Source of the DNA: Sulfurimonas sp. C5 | GTDB taxonomy: Bacteria > Campylobacterota > Campylobacteria > Campylobacterales > Sulfurimonadaceae | NCBI RefSeq assembly: GCF_029872055.1 | Contig: NZ_JARXNQ010000001.1 | Span: 1-64,000 of the forward strand | Direction: 5' to 3' | Length of the DNA stretch: 64,000 nucleotides | Shown: in pieces, positions 27,135 to 34,497 of the stretch | How the letters are laid out: the number at the start of each line of letters is the position of its first letter | Numbering within the stretch: position 1 is the first letter of the stretch | The notes under the pieces: generated by a model | Seen by the model: the letters and a program-made list of their open reading frames with translations, nothing else | What the model was told of the DNA's origin: nothing | The model's database searches: none | Program-made: the position numbers and the translations under genes

Positions 27135-29426
27135 ATGAGTATGGCAGAAAATATAGCGGCTTTACGTAGCTTTAAAGAGACCTTTTCCAAATCAAAAAAT
27201 AATATATTGCAGCAATGGGTTGAATACGAAACTTCTGCAGCAATTTTAGAGCTTCATGAAATCGATCAAAACTATTTTGTAGAAGCATTTGGAAGTGGCG
27301 TCTTTGACTATTTTATGGGAGTTATATCCGGTGAAGTAGAAATAGGTAATTGTCCCGTTATGCAGGATTTTTTGGCATATTTGAAAAATCGTGAGATCAG
27401 TGCAGATGAACTGTTTGAGCTTTGTAGCCATTTTCGTCGTTCTATGATTGATTTTTCTTACGATGCAAAGATTAACTCCAAAGAGGTTTTTGATGCTATC
27501 TCTTATATATTCGATCAGAACTTCAGAGGTATTTTAAAGTACTATACCGATGCAATTTTTCAGAAGCTGGTCGATGCAAGACAAGAAGCACTACTTGCTT
27601 CACAAGCAAAAGAATATTTTTTATCAAATATGTCGCATGAGATTAGAACACCTCTCAACGCAATTTTAGGATTTGTAAACCTTTTATTAGATGATGAACT
27701 TCCCAAAAAACATAGAAATTATTTAGAGATTATTTTAAATAGTGGGGAAAACTTATTAAGTATTATTAATGATATTTTAGACTTTTCAAAACTTCGCAGC
27801 GGTGAATTCCATATCGAAGCGAAAAATTTCTATTTGCATGATGAAATTTCTCATACGATGGAATTGTTTGTAGCAAGTGCCAAGATTAAAAATATCACTA
27901 TAACATCTTTTATCGATCCGAAAATTCCTGTTGAATTGAATGCAGATGTTTTAAGAATCAAGCAAATACTTTCTAATTTTTTAAGTAATGCTATCAAGTT
28001 TACTCCAAACGGCGGGCATATTCATGTACAAGTTTCTTATGATGCTCCGCTTCTTAAAATCAATGTGAAAGACAGCGGGATAGGCATCTCAAAAGAAGAT
28101 CAGGAAAATATTTTCTTGGCATTTGCACAAGCTCAAGATGCGCAAGAAAGTAGAAGTGACGGCACAGGTCTTGGTCTTTCAATCTCATGTCAGCTTGCAG
28201 AATTGATGCAGGGTAATGTAGGTGTTGAGTCTGAAGTGGGTCAAGGAAGTAATTTTTGGATGGAGATTCCCGTTACTGTCCAGACAAACAAACATCTGTT
28301 TTTTGATGAAGTAGAGCAGCTAAAAAACTATTCAATAGTTGTTCATGCAAAAAATTATACACTCAACTATAAACACAAATCTTTTCTTGATTATACAAAA
28401 GTATTTGATATGGATATCTCTATTGTTAACTCCATAGATATGGATTATGATATCTGTATCTTTTTACATGAAGAGATGAGTTCAGACGAGATTAGAAAAA
28501 TTATTAGTTCCGACAAAAAATATCTTGCAATCCTTTCTCAAGAGTGTGATATTTATGATAACTACATGCATATAAATACACTTACGTTCCCACTTTATTG
28601 TGAGAAGATGAAAGTGAGTTTTGAAGAGTTGTTATATCCACAGGAGTATTTAGAGCATCGTAAAAAAATCTCTAAATTATTCAAGGGAAAGATCTTGGTT
28701 GCTGAAGATAATGAAGCGAATCAAGAGCTTATTAAAATTATCCTTTCAAAATACGGTTTAGATTTTGAAATTGTGAACAATGGAGTTGATGCGGTAGAGC
28801 TGTACAAACACAACAAGTATGATTTAATACTTATGGATGAGCAAATGCCTCAAATGGACGGTACTGAAGCAGTAGAGAAGATCAGAAAATATGAACAGAA
28901 AAACAAACTTAAACATACTCCTATTGCAGCACTTACAGCGAATGTTCTAAAAGGTGCTAAAGAGAAGGGTTTGTCACATGGATATGATGCATTTTTGGGA
29001 AAACCAATCATTTTAAAAGATTTAGAACATGTTTTTGATACTTATTTAGAACCTGATTTTAAGAATATATCCTTACAAAAAGAAGATGAAGATAATCAAA
29101 CACATATTATAGGTTTAGATGCAGAAAAATTGACAAAAGATTTGATGCTAAGTATGGATGAATTAACTATGCTTTTAAACCTTTTTGTCAATAAAATGGA
29201 ACAGGTTTTACCTGTTTTAGAAGAAGCAATTGAAGAAAAAAATTATCAACTTATTGCCAAAAAAGCACATAATATCAAAGGTTCAAGTGGGAATTTCAGA
29301 ATAGAGTTTTTACAAAAAACAGCAAGCGAAATGGAACATATGGCAAAAAATAAAGAAGAAAACTATGATTATTTGGAGAGTCTTAAAAAAATTGAAGAAG
29401 CCGTAGCTTCTATAAAAGTTGTATAA
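27135..29426 (+). CDS. Soluble hybrid histidine kinase with receiver and HPt domains
   Basis: 763 residues with no transmembrane segment. An all-helical N-terminal sensor region (about 10-145; resembling RsbR-type or globin-like folds, not identified) is followed by HisKA (SNMSHEIRTP), HATPase_c (LSNAIKF, DSGIGI, DGTGLGLS), a divergent receiver-like stretch (about 390-510), a true receiver (ILVAEDNEAN, LILMDEQMPQMDG) and an HPt domain with KKAHNIKGSSGNF. It is thus a complete internal phosphorelay. ATG 27135 or 27141 could be the start. Its gene follows the deformylase-like gene and converges on a response regulator gene 5 bases away. Confidence 0.87.
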   Translation: MSMAENIAALRSFKETFSKSKNNILQQWVEYETSAAILELHEIDQNYFVEAFGSGVFDYFMGVISGEVEIGNCPVMQDFLAYLKNREISADELFELCSHFRRSMIDFSYDAKINSKEVFDAISYIFDQNFRGILKYYTDAIFQKLVDARQEALLASQAKEYFLSNMSHEIRTPLNAILGFVNLLLDDELPKKHRNYLEIILNSGENLLSIINDILDFSKLRSGEFHIEAKNFYLHDEISHTMELFVASAKIKNITITSFIDPKIPVELNADVLRIKQILSNFLSNAIKFTPNGGHIHVQVSYDAPLLKINVKDSGIGISKEDQENIFLAFAQAQDAQESRSDGTGLGLSISCQLAELMQGNVGVESEVGQGSNFWMEIPVTVQTNKHLFFDEVEQLKNYSIVVHAKNYTLNYKHKSFLDYTKVFDMDISIVNSIDMDYDICIFLHEEMSSDEIRKIISSDKKYLAILSQECDIYDNYMHINTLTFPLYCEKMKVSFEELLYPQEYLEHRKKISKLFKGKILVAEDNEANQELIKIILSKYGLDFEIVNNGVDAVELYKHNKYDLILMDEQMPQMDGTEAVEKIRKYEQKNKLKHTPIAALTANVLKGAKEKGLSHGYDAFLGKPIILKDLEHVFDTYLEPDFKNISLQKEDEDNQTHIIGLDAEKLTKDLMLSMDELTMLLNLFVNKMEQVLPVLEEAIEEKNYQLIAKKAHNIKGSSGNFRIEFLQKTASEMEHMAKNKEENYDYLESLKKIEEAVASIKVV

Positions 29427-29431
29427 AGCTT

Positions 29432-30184
29432 TTAATCTTCTATATAATAACCTATGCCAGAAGCATTTTTAATAATATCTGTAGCAAGTTTATTTCTAAG
29501 TCTCCATACAAGTGTACGTACGCTGTTTTCTGTTGCACCCTTGTCTTCCCAAACATAGTTTACTGCCTGATCAAATGTTACAACAGAACCCAGCTGTGCT
29601 ACTAAAAGGCGTAAAAAAGCATTCTCTTTTTTTGTAAGTTTTAATTTTTTACCTTGATAGAATGTCTCACAAATACTGATATCTAAATGGTAGTTATCTC
29701 CAAAAGGAACAATAGGTTCATCGGATGAACGCTTTGCATACAGCATCTTCTCTAAATTTACCTTATCAACTTTAAGATTATCTATATCATGTTGTCTTTC
29801 ATTTTCAACCTGGAATTTAAAGAGTGCCATTTGAATAGTTGCATGAAGTGAATTTGGATCAAAAGGTTTTACTATATAACCGTAAGGTTCAGTAACTTTT
29901 GCTTGAGTAATAATATCATCGTCAGTGTAAGATGTAAGATAAATAAACGGAATATTATGGTTTTCTTTGATATATTTTGCAAGCTCTATACCGTCATCAC
30001 TCTCTTGTAGAGAAATATCGATAATAACAACATCAGGGTTGTGAGTAGAGATCTTACTTTTTGCCTGTTCTATGTTATCACATACACCGATAACACTGTA
30101 ACCATGCTTTTGTAAAGATATGTTGAGATTAAGTGAAGTTATTTCATCATCTTCAACGACCAAGATTTTTGCTTTTGGATTCAT
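29432..30184 (-). CDS. Response regulator with winged-helix DNA-binding domain
   Basis: 250 residues. Receiver (about 5-120) with ILVVEDDE, phospho-acceptor in VVIIDISLQ, and KPFDPNS; linker coiled coil; C-terminal OmpR-type winged helix (about 160-249) with LTKKENAFLRLL, ATENSVRTLVWRLRNKL and GIGYYIE. It acts as a transcription factor. The insertion SDDGIE after the active-site strand resembles PdtaR/Spo0F-like receivers more than PhoB. It converges on the hybrid kinase, which is a plausible partner, and diverges from msrBA. Confidence 0.87.
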   Translation of the reverse strand: MNPKAKILVVEDDEITSLNLNISLQKHGYSVIGVCDNIEQAKSKISTHNPDVVIIDISLQESDDGIELAKYIKENHNIPFIYLTSYTDDDIITQAKVTEPYGYIVKPFDPNSLHATIQMALFKFQVENERQHDIDNLKVDKVNLEKMLYAKRSSDEPIVPFGDNYHLDISICETFYQGKKLKLTKKENAFLRLLVAQLGSVVTFDQAVNYVWEDKGATENSVRTLVWRLRNKLATDIIKNASGIGYYIED

Positions 30185-30320
30185 CTTTACACTTCCTATA
30201 TCAAAAAAATAATTACTTTGTGATATTACACAATTACTAAAATTATAATATAACTTTTTTTTATTTACAATACTTAATCTAAATAAGTGTAAAATTTGTT
30301 ACAAAATGACACTAACAAAT

Positions 30321-30326
30321 TATAAT
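30321..30326 (+). promoter_or_regulatory. -10 element of the msrBA promoter
   Basis: Perfect TATAAT 22 bases before the ATG at 30348. It lies downstream of the alternative ATG at 30306, which therefore should not be the start. A TGTTACA heptamer at 30297-30303 falls around the -35 position. Confidence 0.6.
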
Positions 30327-30347
30327 ATATTTATCAAAGGGGCTCAC

Positions 30348-31274
30348 ATGCGCGTTTTTATTGCATTTATATTCATGGCATTTTCAAATTTTGTGATAGC
30401 AAACGAGATAGAAAATTTACCTGCTTTAAAGTTGAATCAATTAACAGAAAAAGAAAAATATGTGATTATTGACAAAGGAACTGAAAGACCTTTTAGCGGA
30501 AAATATTACAATTTTGATGAAAAAGGAATCTTCCTTTGTAAACAGTGCGGTGCACAACTTTTTATATCAAAAGACAAATTTCACAGTGGTTGCGGCTGGC
30601 CTAGTTTTGACGATGCAATTAAAGGAGCTGTGAAAAGGGTAAAAGATGCTGATGGTAAACGAACAGAGATCATTTGTGCAAGATGCGGGGCACATTTGGG
30701 TCATGTTTTTGAAGGGGAAGGATTTACTGCTAAAGACACAAGATATTGTGTTAATTCTATCTCTTTAAATTTTCAAAAAGATTTTGCAAATAATCTTAAA
30801 AAAGCATACTTTGCCGGAGGGTGTTTCTGGGGTGTTGAATATTATCTTGAAAAGCAAAAAGGTGTACTTAGCGTTGTTTCTGGATACATGGGAGGTAAAA
30901 AGCCAAATCCTTCATACAGAGATGTCTCTAGAGGTGATAGCGGCTACTTTGAAACAGTTGAAGTGACTTATGATCCAAAACTTGTTGATTATGAAACGTT
31001 AGCGAAACTGTTCTTTGAGATTCACGATCCGACGCAAAAAAATGGACAAGGACCTGACATAGGGTCTCAGTACCATTCAGCAATTTTTGTTAGTAATATA
31101 CAAGAACGCAACATTATTAAAAAATTGATTAGGGTTTTAAAGTTAAAAGGGTATGATGTCGCAACAGTTATCCGAGACAAAAAAGAGTTTTACAAAGCTG
31201 AAGAGTATCATCAAAATTATTATGATAGAAAAGGGAAAAAGCCTTATTGTCATGGGTATGTAAAAAGATTTTAA
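30348..31274 (+). CDS. msrAB: Exported methionine sulfoxide reductase, MsrB-MsrA fusion
   Basis: 308 residues repairing both epimers of oxidised methionine. A signal peptide (about 1-19, MRVFIAFIF..VIA) sends it to the periplasm. The MsrB domain (about 30-145) has two CxxC zinc pairs (CKQC, CARC) and the catalytic Cys in TRYCVNS. The MsrA domain (about 150-305) has GGCFWG. The order B then A is opposite to the common MsrA-MsrB fusion. The start ATG 30348 has AAAGGGG upstream and the TATAAT at 30321 supports it. The gene diverges from the response regulator and is followed by an S4 gene. Confidence 0.93.
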   Translation: MRVFIAFIFMAFSNFVIANEIENLPALKLNQLTEKEKYVIIDKGTERPFSGKYYNFDEKGIFLCKQCGAQLFISKDKFHSGCGWPSFDDAIKGAVKRVKDADGKRTEIICARCGAHLGHVFEGEGFTAKDTRYCVNSISLNFQKDFANNLKKAYFAGGCFWGVEYYLEKQKGVLSVVSGYMGGKKPNPSYRDVSRGDSGYFETVEVTYDPKLVDYETLAKLFFEIHDPTQKNGQGPDIGSQYHSAIFVSNIQERNIIKKLIRVLKLKGYDVATVIRDKKEFYKAEEYHQNYYDRKGKKPYCHGYVKRF

Positions 31275-31286
31275 AAGGTTAAGCAA

Positions 31287-31496
31287 GTGATAGAATATGC
31301 TTTAATGGATGAATATATAGAGTTATATAAACTAATTAAATTATTAGATCTTGTAGACAGTGGTGCTGAAGCAAAGCAGGTTGTTGCTAATGGATATGTA
31401 ATACGTAACGGTGAAGTAGAAACAAGAAAAAGAGCAAAAATTATTAAAGGCGATGTTCTAAATATCGGTGATGAAGTGACTATAAAAGTTATCTAA
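31287..31496 (+). CDS. Small S4-domain RNA-binding protein
   Basis: 69 residues made almost wholly of an S4 domain (YbcJ-like): IELYKLIKLLDLVDSG, EAKQVVANGYVIRNGE and KRAKIIKGD. It probably binds structured RNA, perhaps on the ribosome. It starts at GTG 31287 with AAAGG upstream, 12 bases after msrBA. Its stop codon lies in the loop of a large inverted repeat. Confidence 0.8.
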   Translation: MIEYALMDEYIELYKLIKLLDLVDSGAEAKQVVANGYVIRNGEVETRKRAKIIKGDVLNIGDEVTIKVI

Positions 31497-31507
31497 ACTT
31501 TTATAGT
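31479..31507. terminator. Bidirectional terminator between the S4 and DUF445 genes
   Basis: Perfect 12-base arms ACTATAAAAGTT and AACTTTTATAGT with a 5-base loop. The stem spans the last codons of the S4 gene and the end of the convergent DUF445 gene, so it can act on both strands. Confidence 0.6.
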
Positions 31508-32217
31508 ACAAACGAACTTATAAGTCCTATAACTCCTCCAAAAACTCCACCCCATACAATGAGCCATTCAAGATGCTCACGAATCAGTTTTTGAACCATC
31601 TCTTTAACCATTTGCGGTGTAAATTCATCAAGACGTGTATCAATTACCCCTTCAATCGATTGGAGCATATCATCGTTTAAAGAGGAGTTTTTCAGATGAT
31701 TATTAAGCGTTGCATGAAACTCTGGAGCTGTAACTATATGCATAATGGCAGATTTGAGTTTATTTGTAAAAGGCTCTCTTAAACCCTCTAGTGCTTTCTC
31801 TCCTCCAAACATCCCAAGCATGCCGCCAAAAGAAGAATCCATAACTGTTTTTGTTAAAGCATCATAGGCCGGTGAAAAGTCGCTTTCTTGAATAATAGGT
31901 GTCAGGTCTATTTTCTTTTCCTCTTCCTGAAAAAAATTATCAAGTTGCTCTTGAGTAAAGAATTGCTCCATTAAAAGATTTTTGATTGCCAGTTTAAAGG
32001 CTTCAAAACGAAGAGGGATAACTCCTGAACCATACAAAAAAGGTACTTTTTCAAACAGCATATAGACAGCCAGTTGATTTGTAAGCGCTCCTGAAAGAGC
32101 AAATAAACCTGTATAAAGTAGGGCTTGGGAGAAAATTTTTTCTAACGGAAATAAAAATGCTACAGCTATAAAAACTACTGCAATAGTGTTAGTTATAAAA
32201 CTTTTATTTAATATCAA
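31501..32217 (-). CDS. DUF445 family membrane protein
   Basis: About 238 residues. The segment FALSGALTNQLAVYMLFEK and the PFLYGSGVIPLR motif are those of DUF445 (YheB/YjiN-like) proteins. Hydrophobic helices lie at each end, with a helical domain between. Function is unknown. The start is taken as TTG 32217 because GGAGG lies 5 bases upstream; a longer form from TTG 32241 would place that GGAGG inside the gene and has no site of its own. Confidence 0.78.
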   Translation of the reverse strand: MILNKSFITNTIAVVFIAVAFLFPLEKIFSQALLYTGLFALSGALTNQLAVYMLFEKVPFLYGSGVIPLRFEAFKLAIKNLLMEQFFTQEQLDNFFQEEEKKIDLTPIIQESDFSPAYDALTKTVMDSSFGGMLGMFGGEKALEGLREPFTNKLKSAIMHIVTAPEFHATLNNHLKNSSLNDDMLQSIEGVIDTRLDEFTPQMVKEMVQKLIREHLEWLIVWGGVFGGVIGLISSFVL

Positions 32218-32284
32218 ATTATCCTCCAAATTTTTGCACAATTATATATTAAAATAGTATTATTACAAAAAAATAGAGGGTGTT

Positions 32285-32758
32285 ATGAAAGAAGAATCAT
32301 ATAAACTATTTGCAACAGCGACACTTGAAGAGATAGTACAACAGATAATTACAGAATTAGATAAAAGAAATGAATCTCCATTTTGGACAGAAAAAGTCGG
32401 TCCCTTTACAACAGCAATTTTATCTGTCTTGATACCGTTAAGAGATAATGGAATTTTATTCGATCCGCAAGGTGATTATGTAGATGTTTTAACACCGGAA
32501 CTCTTTTTGGAGTGGAGCGATTTTGTTTCGCTAAAGATGCTGGTTTTTACGATCGCAAAATCAAATGAAGCAAATGAATTGTTAAGAACAAAGCTTTCTA
32601 AAGATGTATGTCAAAAATATAAGCCGATAGATATTGAAAAGCTAGGGACATACTTAAGTAGGTATAGTGTCAATTTGGAAAATGAAGCATTAGATTTTCC
32701 TATTGCTAATTACAACTTACATCAGGGAGTAAGTAACGTTATAAAATCGTTACTTTAA
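32285..32758 (+). CDS. Hypothetical protein, 157 residues
   Basis: A soluble protein with no signal peptide or membrane segment and AGAGGG before the ATG. Visible segments include LEEIVQQIITELDKR, PFWTEKVGPF and VDVLTPELFLEW. The content is mostly helical with many Leu and Glu. I recognise no family and no catalytic motif. It stands alone between the divergent DUF445 gene and sodB. Codon use looks like its neighbours, so it is likely a real, lineage-specific gene. Confidence 0.7.
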   Translation: MKEESYKLFATATLEEIVQQIITELDKRNESPFWTEKVGPFTTAILSVLIPLRDNGILFDPQGDYVDVLTPELFLEWSDFVSLKMLVFTIAKSNEANELLRTKLSKDVCQKYKPIDIEKLGTYLSRYSVNLENEALDFPIANYNLHQGVSNVIKSLL

Positions 32759-32804
32759 AAAGAAAACTAAATTTATTAATAATATAAATTTTCTTTTTCT
32801 GTGT

Positions 32805-32810
32805 TAAGAT
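32805..32810 (+). promoter_or_regulatory. Possible -10 element of sodB
   Basis: TAAGAT following TGTGT and a T-rich stretch, 42 bases before the sodB ATG in the 94-base gap. Two bases differ from consensus. Confidence 0.35.
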
Positions 32811-32852
32811 TAGGTTAGAGTGACTTTATATTTATTTATAAGGAGTTGAGTC

Positions 32853-33539
32853 ATGAAACATATACTACCGGCTTTACCTTATGGTACAAAAGCCCTAGAA
32901 CCTTTCTTATCGGAACAAACACTTTTATATCATCACAAAAAACATCATGCAGGGTATATTAACAAGTTAAATGCTTTAATAGAAGGAACAGAGTATGAGG
33001 ATATGAGTTTGGAACATATCATATCTCAATCTGATGGTGCTCTGTTTAACAATGCTGCTCAAGCTTTTAACCATAATTTTTATTGGAATTGTCTTTCTCC
33101 AAATAAATCAGTACCGTCTGATCCTCTTGTACAAAAAATCTCTGATGTATTTGGTAGTTTTGAAGAGTTCAAAAGTAGATTTTTAGATGCAGCTTTGACA
33201 AATTTTGGCTCTGGCTGGACATGGTTGGTTATGGATCAACACGAACATTTGAAGATTCTAAATACATCCAATGCTCAAACGCCAATCGCACATTCTCTAA
33301 CACCGCTTTTAACATGTGATGTATGGGAACATGCTTATTATCTTGATTATAAAAATGAAAGAGCAAAATATCTTGAAGGTTTCTGGGAACATATTAATTG
33401 GGAAAATGTTTCAAAGATATATGCAGATAAAGAACATTTGAATGTTATCGGACTGACGGGGATTGTCAATAATGATCCAGATGATCCGTTATCGGATTAT
33501 TTGGATGATTTACAGCATCAAGAAGAGATAACTTCTTAA
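32853..33539 (+). CDS. sodB: Superoxide dismutase (Fe type)
   Basis: Converts superoxide to hydrogen peroxide and oxygen. Metal ligands lie in LLYHHKKHHAGY, AFNHNFYWN and DVWEHAYYLDY, all intact; FNNAAQAFNH is the pattern of iron enzymes. At 228 residues it is about 30 longer than most SodB because of an acidic C-terminal tail after about residue 192 (ending DDLQHQEEITS). AAGGAG precedes the ATG. It has its own gap and is probably monocistronic. Confidence 0.94.
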   Translation: MKHILPALPYGTKALEPFLSEQTLLYHHKKHHAGYINKLNALIEGTEYEDMSLEHIISQSDGALFNNAAQAFNHNFYWNCLSPNKSVPSDPLVQKISDVFGSFEEFKSRFLDAALTNFGSGWTWLVMDQHEHLKILNTSNAQTPIAHSLTPLLTCDVWEHAYYLDYKNERAKYLEGFWEHINWENVSKIYADKEHLNVIGLTGIVNNDPDDPLSDYLDDLQHQEEITS

Positions 33540-33548
33540 ATATATCTC

Positions 33549-33665
33549 TTAATAAAATAAAAGATATAAAGCTCCCCATAACAAGAAGATAAAAAAGCCT
33601 AATACTGCGAAAGTGATAAGTAAACGCAGTATTAGGTGGAAGAAGAATTTTAAAAACGTTTTCAT
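33549..33665 (-). CDS. Possible 38-residue hydrophobic peptide after the rhodanese gene
   Basis: ATG 33665 overlaps the rhodanese stop codon (ATGA) and opens a 38-codon frame with a short basic-aromatic N-terminus (MKTFLKFFFH) and a single membrane helix (LLITFAVLGFFIFLLW). The overlap would allow translational coupling. Against it: no ribosome-binding site is visible and a 12-base inverted repeat with a T tract, which looks like the rhodanese terminator, lies inside it. Treat as a candidate only. Confidence 0.28.
   Translation of the reverse strand: MKTFLKFFFHLILRLLITFAVLGFFIFLLWGALYLLFY
33598..33636 (-). terminator. Stem-loop between sodB and the rhodanese gene
   Basis: Perfect 12-base arms CCTAATACTGCG and CGCAGTATTAGG with a 15-base loop. 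On the minus strand the stem is followed by CTTTTTT, as in an intrinsic terminator for the rhodanese transcript. The loop is larger than usual. Confidence 0.5.
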
Positions 33666-34060
33666 GGTCTATACGGATATGTAGGAAGTTTTAAACCTTT
33701 TGTCGCATAGTCCATCCCACCTTGTAAATTAATCACTTTATAACCGAGTTTTTGTGCCATCCAAGGGCCAACTATAGATGTACGACTTCCCGTATGGCAA
33801 ATAATAGCAAAAGGTTTTGACGTGTCCACTTTATTATTTAGTTCCTGTAAAAAACGATCTATATTGTAACCGCCTCTCTGATCAAAAAACATAATAGGAA
33901 TAGCACCTTTTAAAAGACCCGTTTCTCTCCATTCTGGAGGTGTACGGATATCAACTATCGGAGTTTTGGAATTTACAAGTTCTTGCGTGACATATTGACT
34001 TTTATAATCTGCAAAAAGAGAGAGTGTAAAGAGTGTTAGAAATAAAATGATTTTTTTCAA
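33662..34060 (-). CDS. Exported rhodanese-domain protein
   Basis: About 132 residues: a signal peptide (MKKIILFLTLFTLSLFA) followed by a single rhodanese domain with VDIRTPPEW and an active-site loop CHTGSRTS, containing the sulfur-accepting Cys. It likely carries sulfane sulfur in the periplasm, which would fit a sulfur-oxidising cell. The start is TTG 34060 with GGGAG 8 bases upstream; a longer reading from 34153 would overlap the divergent neighbour and hide the signal peptide. Confidence 0.85.
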   Translation of the reverse strand: MKKIILFLTLFTLSLFADYKSQYVTQELVNSKTPIVDIRTPPEWRETGLLKGAIPIMFFDQRGGYNIDRFLQELNNKVDTSKPFAIICHTGSRTSIVGPWMAQKLGYKVINLQGGMDYATKGLKLPTYPYRP

Positions 34061-34084
34061 TTTTTTTTCTCCCGAATAAAATTG

Positions 34085-34094
34085 TATAATTATA
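34085..34094. promoter_or_regulatory. Overlapping divergent -10 elements
   Basis: TATAATTATA is a palindrome giving TATAAT on the plus strand (34085-34090) and on the minus strand (34094-34089). It lies between the rhodanese start (34060) and the next plus-strand start (34120), at suitable distances for both. Confidence 0.5.
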
Positions 34095-34119
34095 ACTATT
34101 TTAGACAAATAGGAATACA

Positions 34120-34491
34120 ATGGCAGCTTCGAAAAAAGCGATAGATAATGCAAATAGATTACGCTATATCAGGGCACTGGAAAGATTTCACAAAAGTATA
34201 AATTCGTATCTTGCAAACTCTCAGGAGTTATCTAAAGAACAGTTTATTAAGAAAGTTGATAATGGTCTAAAGCTTTTAAATAGAGTAGAAGAAACTCAAC
34301 TCTATAAGGGTGAACTGCAGGATCTTCAAACTTTGGTAAAAAAGATTATTTCTTATAAAGAGAGTGATGAAGATATTGAAAAAATTAAAGAAGATATTAC
34401 TTATGCGTCAAACCAGTTAGATAAAAGTAAGAATGCCAGACGTTATAAAAAAGATAAACATACCCAGTCTAAATATCAAGACTGGGAGTAG
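34120..34491 (+). CDS. Hypothetical basic coiled-coil protein, 123 residues
   Basis: A Lys-rich, helical protein without signal peptide or membrane segment. Heptad-like Leu and Ile spacing (about 45-105) suggests a coiled coil, and the C-terminus is strongly basic (NARRYKKDKH). AGGA precedes the ATG. No family recognised; RNA or protein binding is possible but unproven. An 8-base inverted repeat sits in its last codons. Confidence 0.65.
   Translation: MAASKKAIDNANRLRYIRALERFHKSINSYLANSQELSKEQFIKKVDNGLKLLNRVEETQLYKGELQDLQTLVKKIISYKESDEDIEKIKEDITYASNQLDKSKNARRYKKDKHTQSKYQDWE
34463..34486. terminator. Stem-loop at the end of convergent genes
   Basis: Perfect 8-base arms CCCAGTCT and AGACTGGG with an 8-base loop, inside the last codons of the 123-residue gene and 12 bases from the end of the convergent chemoreceptor gene. 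T tracts occur nearby on both strands (ATTTTTC on plus, CTTTTTT on minus), but 12-18 bases away. Confidence 0.45.
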
Positions 34492-34497
34492 ATAAAA

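Noticed and set aside
30306-30350. Earlier ATG for msrBA at 30306
   Set aside because: The TATAAT promoter element at 30321 lies downstream of it, and ATG 30348 has a strong ribosome site and begins a clean signal peptide.
34061-34153. N-terminal extension of the rhodanese protein
   Set aside because: It would bury the signal peptide and overlap the divergent gene; TTG 34060 has GGGAG upstream.
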